Of a stretch of DNA of 64,000 bases, positions 44,284-53,433 are shown piece after piece. Source of the DNA: Marinilabilia salmonicolor JCM 21150. Lineage in GTDB: Bacteria > Bacteroidota > Bacteroidia > Bacteroidales > Marinilabiliaceae. The translations under genes and the position numbers were made by a program. The notes below the pieces were generated by a model. That model made no database searches and was not told where the DNA came from. It worked only from the letters and a program-made list of their open reading frames with translations. Position 1 is the first letter of the stretch. Each line of letters starts with the position of its first letter. The DNA lies in the NCBI RefSeq assembly GCF_000259075.1, contig NZ_AJKI01000008.1:1-64000 (forward strand), given 5' to 3'.

Positions 44284-44321
44284 AAAGGCTGTTGAGAAAA
44301 TGATCGCAACAGCCTTTTTTC
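44284..44321 (+). terminator. Intrinsic terminator after trpB
   Basis: AAAGGCTGTTG (44284-44294) pairs perfectly with CAACAGCCTTT (44307-44317), followed by T residues. Confidence 0.92.
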
Positions 44322-44388
44322 TCATTTTTTTTATCGGTATGGGGTAACAAAACCTCTATTCACTATTCTCTAAGCTCTATTCTCCAAT

Positions 44389-45279
44389 TTACCGCTGATT
44401 CTCCAGCAACATATCCATTTTGGAGGCCTCTTCTTTCATGTCCAGGCGTAAGTATATATTTTTTAGATATCTGATGTATTGCTGGTTGTCCGGATCTTCG
44501 GCATGCAACTTCTCAAAAAGCTCTCTGCTTTGGCGGAACATGGAAGAAATCTTTTTCAACTCTCTTTTCAGGTAAACGTAGGCCGTGTAATTTTGGTCTT
44601 TGTTGTATTTGGACATTTCTGCCTTATACCAATTTTCGGCTCTTTCGGTGATGTCCATGGCCTTCCATTCCATTGCCGGTTTAAAATCCGGGTTCCCTTC
44701 CAGTATCTTGTTGTTGATTTCGCGTGCTTCCTCCTCTTTCCCTGTAGCTTCGAGTGCTTCCACGCGCATAAACATGAATCGGGGATCGGTCAGCGAAGGC
44801 ATTCTTTTTGCCCTTTCCAGTGCTTTCTCATACTCTTTACGTTTCATCTCAAAGGCAAAGAGTATTTGTGAAACTTCAGCTTTCTTTTCTTCAGATTCCA
44901 GCTGGTCGTAATGATCTGACCACAAATGGTATTCTTTGTCTGTTTTTCCAGTTTTGTTGTAAACTTCAGCCAACATCTCCACTGCTTCAATATCTCCTGT
45001 TTTCTCTATGTTTCTGCGGAGGATTTCTTCTGCTTTGGTGTAATTCTCCATCTCCATAGCGGCATTCCCGGCCATCTTCAGGTATTCCGGTTTTATATTG
45101 CTTTCTTTGGTTTGATGGTATTTCTCAAGTTGGTTGTATGCAGTTAACACTCCCGGATAATCCTTCGTCTCGTAGGCCTGACTCATGCTGGTTTGATATC
45201 CCTGTACCTGTTTCAGAGGGTTACAGGCAGCTATAAACATCATCAGCAAAACGGGTAAAATGAGATTTTTTGAGTTCAT
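44389..45279 (-). CDS. TPR-repeat lipoprotein
   Basis: 296 residues. The signal ends FIAACNPLKQVQ with Cys19 as lipidation site. The mature part is all-helical with about five tetratricopeptide-like repeats (NAAMEMENYTKAEEILRRNI, LAEVYNKTGKTDKEYHLW, ALEATGKEEEAREINNKIL and others). It is probably periplasmic and inner- or outer-membrane anchored, acting as a scaffold. Single gene converging on trpB; specific role unknown. Confidence 0.78.
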   Translation of the reverse strand: MNSKNLILPVLLMMFIAACNPLKQVQGYQTSMSQAYETKDYPGVLTAYNQLEKYHQTKESNIKPEYLKMAGNAAMEMENYTKAEEILRRNIEKTGDIEAVEMLAEVYNKTGKTDKEYHLWSDHYDQLESEEKKAEVSQILFAFEMKRKEYEKALERAKRMPSLTDPRFMFMRVEALEATGKEEEAREINNKILEGNPDFKPAMEWKAMDITERAENWYKAEMSKYNKDQNYTAYVYLKRELKKISSMFRQSRELFEKLHAEDPDNQQYIRYLKNIYLRLDMKEEASKMDMLLENQR

Positions 45280-45556
45280 CGGTATCTAATTTTGAGTTTA
45301 TCGTTCTTAAATAACTTATGCATTTCCTATGCCAAAAAGTTTGTGTTCCGGCAAAGGCAGCTAAATTAACATGGTATATTCAGCAAAACAAATGCCTGAA
45401 TGTAAAAAAAGCAAGAAAAAGTTATACTAAATCCGTTCTGCGTGTATTGAAAGAACGTTTGAATGGATGACAGAGTTCAATTTTTATTGTTTAAGACGAT
45501 AAAAAAACTTGATTGTCAAAAGCTTGAAATTATATTGAAAAATATCCATAGAAACG

Positions 45557-45588
45557 TTGGGTTGTATGGTACAAAAAAACTATTTTTG
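45557..45588 (+). promoter_or_regulatory. Promoter of the tRNA pair
   Basis: TTG at 45557-45559, 21 bases, then TATTTTTG (45581-45588), an exact -7 match, ending 22 bases before the tRNA-Trp. The region from 45280 to 45556 shows nothing else. Confidence 0.65.
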
Positions 45589-45610
45589 CACCGCACAAAC
45601 GCTAAAATAC

Positions 45611-45683
45611 ACGGGTGTAGCTCAGTTGGTAGAGCACTGGTCTCCAAAACCAGGTGTCGGGAGTTCGAGCCTCTCCTCCCGTG
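45611..45683 (+). tRNA. tRNA-Trp(CCA)
   Basis: 73 bases with a clear cloverleaf. The anticodon loop is TCTCCAAA between CTGGT and ACCAG, giving anticodon CCA. The T arm is GGGAG-TTCGAGC-CTCTC. The acceptor pairs ACGGGTG with CTCCCGT with one T-T mismatch. CCA is not encoded. It is 10 bases from the next tRNA, so the two are co-transcribed. Confidence 0.93.
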
Positions 45684-45693
45684 CAGTATTTTA

Positions 45694-45781
45694 GGAGAGT
45701 TGGCCGAGTGGTCGAAGGCGCACGCCTGGAAAGTGTGTAAACCTCAAAAGGGTTTCGAGGGTTCGAATCCCTCACTCTCCG
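45694..45781 (+). tRNA. tRNA-Ser(GGA)
   Basis: 88-base class II tRNA with a long variable arm. The anticodon GGA sits in the CCTGGAAAGT region, the T arm is GAGGG-TTCGAAT-CCCTC, and the acceptor GGAGAGT pairs with ACTCTCC. The integrase gene lies 250 bases downstream, so this tRNA is a plausible attachment site. Confidence 0.95.
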
Positions 45782-45805
45782 CTGGGAACATAAGCAAAAA
45801 GAAGT

Positions 45806-45841
45806 AAAGCCCTGTAAGTCAACACTTACAGGGCTTTTTTA
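45806..45841 (+). terminator. Terminator of the tRNA operon
   Basis: AAAGCCCTGTAAGT (45806-45819) pairs perfectly with ACTTACAGGGCTTT (45824-45837) around CAAC, followed by T residues. Confidence 0.95.
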
Positions 45842-45884
45842 TGTGCACAACGGTGCAAAAAAGGGCTAAAAAACGCATATTTTT

Positions 45885-45928
45885 GGTGGACTTCCGGTGG
45901 ACTTTATAAAACCCGATTTTAGTCCACC
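45885..45928. repeat. Probable integrase arm-type sites
   Basis: GGTGGACTT at 45885-45893 and again at 45896-45904 (11-base period), with the inverse AGTCCACC at 45921-45928. They lie between the tRNA-Ser and the integrase gene, where arm-binding and core sites of tyrosine-recombinase elements are expected. Confidence 0.5.
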
Positions 45929-46030
45929 AGAAACGGTTTTAAATTGCGCTCAATCGCCCTGTATTACTGCCTTTCAGAAACTTTAAAAATGAACTCATAG
46001 CAATAGTTTTAACCTCAAAAATTAACTGTT

Positions 46031-47245
46031 ATGAGTGGACTTGAGAACGTCAGAATCCTGTTCTTTATTAAAAGAACAAAACTGCTTAAGAATGGGGAAG
46101 CATCCATTTTTGTCAGAATCACCATCAATCAGGAGCGCACAGAGTTTGCCGCCAAAAGAAGTGTAAAGCCCAAACACTGGAGCGACATCCAGCAGAAGGT
46201 TAAAAAGAATGCGCCGGAAGGGGAAGCGATCAACGCAGCTTTAGATCATTTCAAAAAGCGCATAGCCTCAATTGTGGAGTACTTATCCTACGAAGAGGTA
46301 GAAGTTACTCCCCGGTTGTTGCAAGAGAAACTGCTGGGCAAGAAAGAACAAAAGCGCACCATCCTCAGTGTTTTTAGAGAGCACAATGAAAACGCAAGAA
46401 AATTAATGGGCATTGATTTTGCCAAAGGTACCGTGGAGCGATATGAAACCAGCTACAAGCATACCAAAGATTTTATTCGCTGGCGCTACAAGCGGGAAGA
46501 CCTGGCTCTGGATGAGCTCAACCAGCAATTTGTAAAGGATTATGAGCTTTACTTTAAAACAGTGCGCAACTGCGCTCACAATTCCACCACCAAATATCTG
46601 AAAAACTTTAAAAAGATAGTCAGGATTGCCTTGGCAAATGGATGGTTGAAGAAAGACCCGTTTGCTACCATTAAATTCAAATTGAATCAGGTGGATGCTG
46701 TTTACTTAACCGACACTGAACTAGAGGCTATTCGCCAAAAGGAATTGCGCATTGAGCGCATTGACCAGGTACGTGATATATTTCTCTTTTGCTGCTACAC
46801 CGGACTGGCATTTTCCGACGTAAAAACCCTCAAACCGGAACATCTGACAACAGACAAGGATGGTTTTCTCTGGATATATAAGAAACGTCAAAAAACTCAT
46901 CAAATGAGCACCATTTTTGTCATCGATGCTGCCCGGCGGTTGCTGGAGAAATACCAGGACAAACCGGAATTGCTGGATAAAGGCATATTGTTGCCGGTTT
47001 TGAGCAACCAAAAGATGAACAGCTACCTGAAAGAAATTGCGGACCTCTGTGGCATTGTAAAACCTATTTCAACGCATACTGCCCGTCACACTTTTGCAAC
47101 AACGGTGGCATTGGAAAATGACATGCCCCTGGAGGTGGTTTCCAAAACACTTGGTCACTCCAATATTAAAATGACGCAGCGCTATGCCCGTACAACGGAA
47201 AATCTGATTAAAAAGAATATGTTGAAACTTGCCGGGAGGTATTGA
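46031..47245 (+). CDS. Tyrosine recombinase (site-specific integrase)
   Basis: 404-residue integrase of the Bacteroidota type. N-terminal arm-binding region (ILFFIKRTKLLKNGEASIFVRIT), a SAM-like core-binding domain (about 110-205) and a C-terminal catalytic domain with CCYTGLAFSDV (first Arg region slightly diverged), THTARHTFATT (His-x-x-Arg), TLGHSNIKMTQRYA with the nucleophilic Tyr. It looks complete. It marks the left end of the accessory region and is followed by its own terminator. Excision or integration would use the tRNA-Ser region. Confidence 0.9.
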   Translation: MSGLENVRILFFIKRTKLLKNGEASIFVRITINQERTEFAAKRSVKPKHWSDIQQKVKKNAPEGEAINAALDHFKKRIASIVEYLSYEEVEVTPRLLQEKLLGKKEQKRTILSVFREHNENARKLMGIDFAKGTVERYETSYKHTKDFIRWRYKREDLALDELNQQFVKDYELYFKTVRNCAHNSTTKYLKNFKKIVRIALANGWLKKDPFATIKFKLNQVDAVYLTDTELEAIRQKELRIERIDQVRDIFLFCCYTGLAFSDVKTLKPEHLTTDKDGFLWIYKKRQKTHQMSTIFVIDAARRLLEKYQDKPELLDKGILLPVLSNQKMNSYLKEIADLCGIVKPISTHTARHTFATTVALENDMPLEVVSKTLGHSNIKMTQRYARTTENLIKKNMLKLAGRY

Positions 47246-47266
47246 TTCATGACTTTTGAATAAAAC

Positions 47267-47311
47267 AAAAAGCGCAAATTTTCAGTTTTAAACAGAGAGA
47301 TGCGCTTTTTT
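47267..47311 (+). terminator. Intrinsic terminator after the integrase
   Basis: AAAAAGCGCA (47267-47276) pairs with TGCGCTTTTT (47301-47310), followed by T residues. From here to 47549 there is no gene. Confidence 0.8.
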
Positions 47312-47549
47312 TTATTTCTATTGTTTGTTGATGGTTAATTGAGGGGAAGGGGGACATTCACTACTACCCACTTGTAATAATTGTTTTGGGTCTTTTGTTA
47401 TTCTGCAAAGTCCATTTTGTTGCTATTCATTAAATAAAGGAATGAGGTCGCAATAGCCTCATTTTAATTATTTTATTTACATTTTATTTGACTTGGATTA
47501 AAGAATAGACTAACTTTTGACTAAGATAAGAAAAACATAAACTAATAAA

Positions 47550-48470
47550 ATGAATCCCGGCAACTTACACCGCTATTTTATATTGCTGATCTTTTTCTTT
47601 TTTTCAGTCTGTAACTGGGTGTATGCTCAGAATGCAATGCTAAACACAAAAGAGATTAACCAAATAGCCGACAAATTTTATTTATTAAGCCAATATGGAT
47701 GTAATATTGTAGTTATGGCAGGTCCTGAAGGACTGCTGTTAGTTGACTCAGGGACTAAAGAATATGCATTCAAAACCGACTCTGTAGTGTCAACTATTTC
47801 AGATAGCTCAATAAAATATGTATTAAATACTCATTTTCATTTTGATCATGTGGGAGGAAATATGAAGCTTTCCGAGACCGGAGCTACCATTATTGCAAAT
47901 GAAGAAACAAGGAAACGTATGTTATCTGAGTGGAATATCCCTGAAATCCAGGGAATGAAATATCCGAAAGTTTTACCATATTCTGATAAATATTTACCAG
48001 TAATTTGTTTTGAAGATTCACTTAAACTATTTTTTAACAATGAAATAGTTCAGGCTATCAGCTATCCAAATGCTCACTCAGATTGTGATGTGATTTATTA
48101 CTTCCAGGCTTCAAATATCATTCATGCAGGAGATTTATTTTTTTCCAACGGGTTTCCTGTTATTGACATTTATTATGGAGGAACAATCGCAGGTTACATA
48201 AGAGCAATTGATAGTATTTTGGAACTTTGTAATGAAAAGACAATTATTATTCCCGGACATGGTGTTATTTCTAATCGTCAAAAATTAAACGATTATCGTA
48301 ATATGTTAGTTGAATCAAAAATCAGAATTTTTAAACTTATTAAGGAAGGTAAAACTCTAGATGAAGTAATTGCTGCAAATCCTACAAAAGATCTTTTAAA
48401 AGAAGGGGAATCATGGATACCCATTAATATTTTTGTTAATACTGTGTACCAGGATTTATCAAAAAAATAA
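47550..48470 (+). CDS. Periplasmic MBL-fold metallo-hydrolase
   Basis: 306 residues with an N-terminal signal (to about 26, NWVYAQ). Metal ligands are visible in THFHFDHVGG (H95, H97, D99, H100), NAHSDCD (H176), HAGDLFF (D195) and IIPGHGV. This is a general metallo-beta-lactamase-fold hydrolase. It resembles quinoprotein-relay/cyclase-type MBL proteins more than true class B carbapenemases, so a resistance role is not claimed. AT-rich relative to the core genes, fitting an island cargo gene. Confidence 0.83.
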   Translation: MNPGNLHRYFILLIFFFFSVCNWVYAQNAMLNTKEINQIADKFYLLSQYGCNIVVMAGPEGLLLVDSGTKEYAFKTDSVVSTISDSSIKYVLNTHFHFDHVGGNMKLSETGATIIANEETRKRMLSEWNIPEIQGMKYPKVLPYSDKYLPVICFEDSLKLFFNNEIVQAISYPNAHSDCDVIYYFQASNIIHAGDLFFSNGFPVIDIYYGGTIAGYIRAIDSILELCNEKTIIIPGHGVISNRQKLNDYRNMLVESKIRIFKLIKEGKTLDEVIAANPTKDLLKEGESWIPINIFVNTVYQDLSKK

Positions 48471-48858
48471 AATCGAATTAAAACTTTGCTTCGAATAACC
48501 GGTTATGTCAGTCTCAAACAATTCTTATTAATTTCAAAACAATTCTCTGGGCCGTCTTTACTGCCACTTTCCCGTTAATTAAAGTTTTTATAATTCAGAG
48601 TATTAGCCTGATCATTAAATCCTTTCCGAAGGCTTATTGTTGCCTGATTGTCACTATTCCAGTAGGTCTATGTGCAATCATATCATGCTTAATTTTGTTC
48701 AGAAAATATTTTTCTTTCCGTTTAAATATCTTCTTGTTATTCTAAAAAACTGGTTTTTAAAAGAATATGGTTAATCATCGGTTTGAATATTATTAGTCTT
48801 TCAGGGTGGATTTCACTTCCGCCTAATAAAATAGGTGTTGATTTCAGTAAAAGGGATA
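48471..48858. other. Intergenic region without recognisable features
   Basis: 388 AT-rich bases with no ORF, hairpin or repeat that I could support. Confidence 0.6.
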
Positions 48859-49377
48859 TCAGGAGGTTTTCTTTTTAAGGGTAACGATCAACCCTTTATT
48901 GTTCTCTTCAAATGAAACTTTGGAATTCATATAATCAGCGATTTGCTCATGCATAATTCTCAAATAGGTGATGTATTCCTCGTAAGTTACATCGAATACC
49001 GACCCGTTTTCCTTAAGCCATGAAAATAAATTTGTTGTTTCAAAGACGACATGTACATCAGATTGTTCCAGGATTTTCACTTCACCAATAGGGCTGTAGC
49101 AATAAAAATTATAAAGGCAGCCCTGTACAAAACCTTTAAATTCTTTCTCTGCTGGCCAGGTTGTTTTAAACAAATTGCCAACATGGGTGGCTACCTCTTC
49201 CACTGTTTGTCCCATTTGTTTTGCGTAGTTTATTTCAGATAATAAGATAAAATTTGCCTGACCAACCATCCTTTGATACCGGGCACTGTCGGGAAGAGTG
49301 GGAACAGAAAATTCTGTCTGTGAAAAAACCGGATCGAACAGAAGGGTTAACATTAAAATAAATGCTGTCTTTTTCAT
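48859..49377 (-). CDS. Secreted hypothetical protein (172 aa)
   Basis: Not recognised. A signal peptide to about residue 19 (LLFDPVFSQ) is clear. The mature part has alpha/beta composition with SEINYAKQMGQTVEEVATHVG and ends in a basic tail (VTLKKKTS). No metal or catalytic motif is visible. It is transcribed alone, converging with the MBL gene across an empty region, so the pairing may be coincidental. Confidence 0.6.
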   Translation of the reverse strand: MKKTAFILMLTLLFDPVFSQTEFSVPTLPDSARYQRMVGQANFILLSEINYAKQMGQTVEEVATHVGNLFKTTWPAEKEFKGFVQGCLYNFYCYSPIGEVKILEQSDVHVVFETTNLFSWLKENGSVFDVTYEEYITYLRIMHEQIADYMNSKVSFEENNKGLIVTLKKKTS

Positions 49378-49747
49378 GTTTTTTGTTTTTAGTTACGAAC
49401 GAATCAAAGAAATAGTGAAATCAACACCGGAATTGGAATATTTTTGTTTTGGTAAAATAAATTGACTTTGCTGAACTTTGTTTAATGAGTTTTACGGATT
49501 AGGAGAGTGTAAGTTAATGTTGTACATTGCTTTTTGTCAATGAATTAAAGGTTAAGAATACGAAAAAATGCATTGGAACGTGTAATGCTCATTGCCACCT
49601 GATTGTGGTGAAAGATGAATAAATTAAGAGAGGATTCGGGTAGCGCCTTTGGTCAAAGTAGAAGCATATTTTTAGAAAGTAGAATCCGTGATAGCAGGCA
49701 TAATTAAGCGCTTTTAATTTAATATCCAGGTAATTATTAAATTATCC

Positions 49748-49775
49748 AATATCGCATATCGCGATATACGATATT
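49748..49775. promoter_or_regulatory. 28-bp near-perfect palindrome upstream of the primase-helicase
   Basis: Centred on TATCGCGATA, with outer arms AATATCG and CGATATT and only one mismatched base pair. It lies about 120 bases before the helicase start and looks like an operator. The remaining bases from 49378 to 49898 show no gene. Confidence 0.6.
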
Positions 49776-49898
49776 AATCATTACTCTCTATTAAAATTTC
49801 CTTCAAATGGAGGAGATTTAAGCTTAACTTTATTTTTATTAGAATAAATAACCACAGATTATTATTTTCTTTGCTATCAAGAAAGCTTTACAACAATT

Positions 49899-52877
49899 TT
49901 GAGCGACCTAAAGCACCATATTGAACTAATACAGCAATTCTTCAGATGTCGTGAAGATGTATTCGCCATTCGCTGGGAAAAAGGCAGCAAAAAAGGTTAC
50001 ATGCCGGCTTATAGTTATGACCCTTATGCGTACAAGCAGCATAAATTTAGTGGGGGTACTTTAGCAACATTTAAAGACAAAACAAGAAGACCCCTCACCC
50101 AACATGAAATAAAACTTCACCTTGAAGGAAAGCAGTTCATTGGAATTTATCCGCTTCTGGAAGATAACACCTCGTGGTTTCTTGCTGCAGATTTTGACAA
50201 AGAAAACTGGAAGAAAGAATGCATTCTGTTTCACAATAAATGCAATGAAAACGGAATCCCGTCATACATTGAACGTTCCCGGTCTGGTAAGGGAGCTCAT
50301 GTTTGGATTTTTTTTGAAAAACCACTTCCGGCAATCGAATCAAGAAAATTATTTATCGGATTGCTCAAAGAATGTGGCATCATTTCCGAATTCGATAAAT
50401 ATTCCAGTTTTGACAGACTATTCCCAAACCAGAATTACCTATCAGGAAAAGGATTTGGAAACCTGATCGCTCTTCCATTCAATAAATTAACATTAGAACA
50501 GGGAAATAACTGTTTCATAGATGCAAATACCTTTGAGGCATTTGAAAATCAATGGCAATACTTAGAAAGCATAAAACGTCTGCCCGAAGAAAGGTTTTAC
50601 CAACAATTTTCTAAATATATATCCGCCCCATTGGCCTCTAAACCATCAGTACAAAAAGAGAGCGGTAAATTAAAAATCAAGCTGAGCAATAAAATCATTC
50701 TGAATCGCTCCGGTTTAACCTCTGACCTAATAAACTATTTGAAAGAGAAACTGAATTTTGCCAACACTGAATATTTCATAAAAAAGAAGCTTGGCAAAAG
50801 CACATACAAGATTGACCGATACTTTAACTTCATTGAAGAAGAGGACGATGAAATTAAAATACCGCGGGGAATGGCCGGAAAGCTGATTACCTTCTGTAAC
50901 AAGAAAAAAGTTGATTTTGAATTTATCGATAACCGGAATAAACTGAAAGAAGTCCATTTCTCTTGTGATATTCAACTTAGAGAGCATCAAAAGCAAGCAA
51001 TTTCAGCAACAGCTAAAAAAGACTTTGGGATAATTGTGTCTCCACCGGGTAGTGGAAAAACTATAATTGGTTTAAAGCTTATTGCTGAGAAGAAACAACC
51101 TTCTTTGATCGTGGTACACCGAAAACAAATTGCAGAACAATGGATAGACAGAATACAAAGCTTCCTGGGAATACCTAAAACTAAAATTGGTACTATCGGG
51201 CAAGGCAAAAGTAGAATTGGGGATAATGTAACCGTTGCCATGATTCAATCCCTTTCAAAGAAGTTGAGCACAAAAGGTAACGAAGATTTGATGAATTCAT
51301 TCGGAACAATAATCATCGATGAATGTCAACATATACCTGCAAAATCTTTTTCGGAAGCTATTAACAAACTTAACACCTTTTACTTATACGGCTTAACAGC
51401 AACCCCGTTTCGGAAACATACTGACGACAAACTAATCTCCATACAGTTAGGAAGTATCATATTTGAGGTTGAATCAAATAAAGTTCAAAACGCTCAGCAA
51501 GCCAGGATAATTGTAAAGAGTACCGAGCTTGATGTTCCATTCAATTCAAAAACCGACCCATTTGAAACCCTATCTCAAATACTCATTCACGATTCAACCA
51601 GAAATACCCAAATTATTAATGATATCAGAAGTGAGATAAGTAATGGGAATAAGTGTGTAGTCATTACCGAAAGAAAAGAACACATCAATACGCTTTACCA
51701 GTTTCTTAAACAACACCACGAAACAGTTACCCTTAGTGGAGCGGATTCTAAAGCATCCAGAGAACAAAAATGGAAAGTTTTAAATGAAGGCCATTACGAA
51801 GTTTTAATAACCACCGGTCAGTTCTTTGGTGAAGGAAGCGATATTCAAAATGTATCCAGGTTATTTCTTGCTTATCCTTTCTCTTTTAAAGGAAAGCTGA
51901 TACAGTATATTGGCCGGGTTCAACGCTCCGAAATAACTCCAACCATTTATGATTACCGTGATTATAAGATTGACTATCTCAATAAGATGTTTCTTAAACG
52001 GAATGCGCATTACAGAAAACTGGAAAAGCAGCGCTCCCTCTTTGATAATGCTGAAGATCAGCAAGACACCAAGCCTTTTTATACTGAAATCAGAGAACGG
52101 ATAAAACTCAAATTTGATCAATTGGAGTTTCACTATGGAAATGTTCTTTTCAACTACATCGACAAAGAGACCGGTGAAGTCATTGAGTTTTCGATCGACA
52201 ATGACACCATCAGACCTGAATTTTCCATCTTAAAACCTTATTTTTCCAGGCAATTGGGAGTCATAAATATTGAAGCGGATATTTATGCTGAATATAAGGA
52301 TGGGAGCTTAATTGCTCAAAATGCTACATCATCAGATATTGACCGTATAAATTCTGAAATAATTGACAGTGTTAGGTTTCAATTCTTGAACCGGGAGATA
52401 ATTGGGGGTAAAAAGCGTAATAATCCTAATATTGTAGATTTAAATAGTCTTCAAAATGACAACCAACTATTTAATTCTGAAGAAGAACTTATTAACGAGA
52501 TACTGAAAGATGAATCGGTTAAGCATTACAGACAGATTAAATTTTTGCTAAAGCACCATCTATCTCACATCCTTAAAATCAGATTTGTACTGTCTCCCTT
52601 TTCATTTGTATTTTTACTGCAAGGGGAAGAAAAATATCACATAGTTGTTGAAACGCTTGTCACAGAAGAGGCAACCTATATCTGGAGCTTTGAAAAAAGC
52701 CGTTTGAAAGAGAATCTTAACATCATTAACAAAGATCTAACCACCATCCGTAATAAAGGGCGTCAATTCTTTATAGAAAATCAGCCTGAAAATTTCAATA
52801 GAATATTTCATGACTACTCAGATGTAAAAAAAGGGTTCATTGTCTGGAAAGGGCAATTGGAAGAGGGGTTGGTTTGA
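49899..52877 (+). CDS. Archaeo-eukaryotic primase fused to SF2 helicase (TOTE-like)
   Basis: 992 residues. The N-terminal about 240 residues look like an AEP primase: FLAADFD gives the DxD motif (D98, D100), SRSGKGAHVWIFF supplies the sxH motif (H134), and LSGKGFGNLIALPFN follows. The helicase (about 355-720) has the Walker A SPPGSGKT at 381-388, DECQH at 474-478, GLTATPFRKH, TGQFFGEGSDI and QYIGRVQRSE. The last 250 residues are unassigned. AEP-helicase fusions of this kind are known from so-called TOTE conflict systems. The start is a TTG; no in-frame ATG exists before residue 35, which would remove part of the primase fold. Confidence 0.8.
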   Translation: MSDLKHHIELIQQFFRCREDVFAIRWEKGSKKGYMPAYSYDPYAYKQHKFSGGTLATFKDKTRRPLTQHEIKLHLEGKQFIGIYPLLEDNTSWFLAADFDKENWKKECILFHNKCNENGIPSYIERSRSGKGAHVWIFFEKPLPAIESRKLFIGLLKECGIISEFDKYSSFDRLFPNQNYLSGKGFGNLIALPFNKLTLEQGNNCFIDANTFEAFENQWQYLESIKRLPEERFYQQFSKYISAPLASKPSVQKESGKLKIKLSNKIILNRSGLTSDLINYLKEKLNFANTEYFIKKKLGKSTYKIDRYFNFIEEEDDEIKIPRGMAGKLITFCNKKKVDFEFIDNRNKLKEVHFSCDIQLREHQKQAISATAKKDFGIIVSPPGSGKTIIGLKLIAEKKQPSLIVVHRKQIAEQWIDRIQSFLGIPKTKIGTIGQGKSRIGDNVTVAMIQSLSKKLSTKGNEDLMNSFGTIIIDECQHIPAKSFSEAINKLNTFYLYGLTATPFRKHTDDKLISIQLGSIIFEVESNKVQNAQQARIIVKSTELDVPFNSKTDPFETLSQILIHDSTRNTQIINDIRSEISNGNKCVVITERKEHINTLYQFLKQHHETVTLSGADSKASREQKWKVLNEGHYEVLITTGQFFGEGSDIQNVSRLFLAYPFSFKGKLIQYIGRVQRSEITPTIYDYRDYKIDYLNKMFLKRNAHYRKLEKQRSLFDNAEDQQDTKPFYTEIRERIKLKFDQLEFHYGNVLFNYIDKETGEVIEFSIDNDTIRPEFSILKPYFSRQLGVINIEADIYAEYKDGSLIAQNATSSDIDRINSEIIDSVRFQFLNREIIGGKKRNNPNIVDLNSLQNDNQLFNSEEELINEILKDESVKHYRQIKFLLKHHLSHILKIRFVLSPFSFVFLLQGEEKYHIVVETLVTEEATYIWSFEKSRLKENLNIINKDLTTIRNKGRQFFIENQPENFNRIFHDYSDVKKGFIVWKGQLEEGLV

Positions 52878-52907
52878 ATATATGGTTATGCAATGCAGTT
52901 TCATGTT

Positions 52908-53429
52908 TTAATTTAATATGCGTGGATTGCCTGTAAGAATATCCAAACCGCTATTTTTGAAATCCTTATCATTTGTGAGCAACACCATCCCCTGTTCAGA
53001 ACAGACTGAGGCGATAGCCTTATCAATAAAATCTAATTCATCAACAATAAGAAAACTTTCAATTAATTGCTTATCAAAGGACCTTTCAACCACATTAAAA
53101 CGGCTCAGAATATCATTTTTGATAATAATATAAATGTCCTCCAACACATCTTTTCCGTCTTGGCTGTTTCTAAAATCTTTAAATTTTAAAGCCGGATTTA
53201 TTTTTTGATGTTCAATCCTCACAACACGGTTTATCACTTCCGATAATATTAAGAAATCAATAAACAGCTTATTTCCTTGTCTCAATAAATTGTTAAAAAC
53301 ACGAGCATAATTTTTTTCAAACGAAACCTGACCTGTTGGCCAAAACAGATAAATCAATACATTAGCATCAACAAAAACATCTCTGTCCCTAAGCTGATTG
53401 AAATCCTGCAATTTGTAATTCGCGCCCAT
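52908..53429 (-). CDS. PIN-domain ribonuclease-like protein
   Basis: 173 residues from the ATG at 53429, which lies four bases after the upstream stop (a TTG five codons earlier would overlap it). The PIN acidic residues are present: D21 in FVDANVLIYLF, E64 in LILSEVINR, D136 in DFIDKAIAS and D154 in LTNDKDF. PIN proteins are usually single-strand RNases, often toxins. Here no antitoxin of a usual family is adjacent; instead the two upstream genes encode STAS- and GHKL-ATPase proteins. It converges on the primase-helicase gene with 30 bases between. Confidence 0.82.
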   Translation of the reverse strand: MGANYKLQDFNQLRDRDVFVDANVLIYLFWPTGQVSFEKNYARVFNNLLRQGNKLFIDFLILSEVINRVVRIEHQKINPALKFKDFRNSQDGKDVLEDIYIIIKNDILSRFNVVERSFDKQLIESFLIVDELDFIDKAIASVCSEQGMVLLTNDKDFKNSGLDILTGNPRILN

Positions 53430-53433
53430 AGTA

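Noticed and set aside
45463-45807. 114-residue ORF spanning the tRNAs
   Set aside because: It runs through both tRNA-Trp and tRNA-Ser, so it is an accidental open frame.
47550-48470. Metallo-beta-lactamase resistance gene
   Set aside because: The metal motif is that of the general MBL fold; nothing in the sequence shows class B beta-lactamase features.
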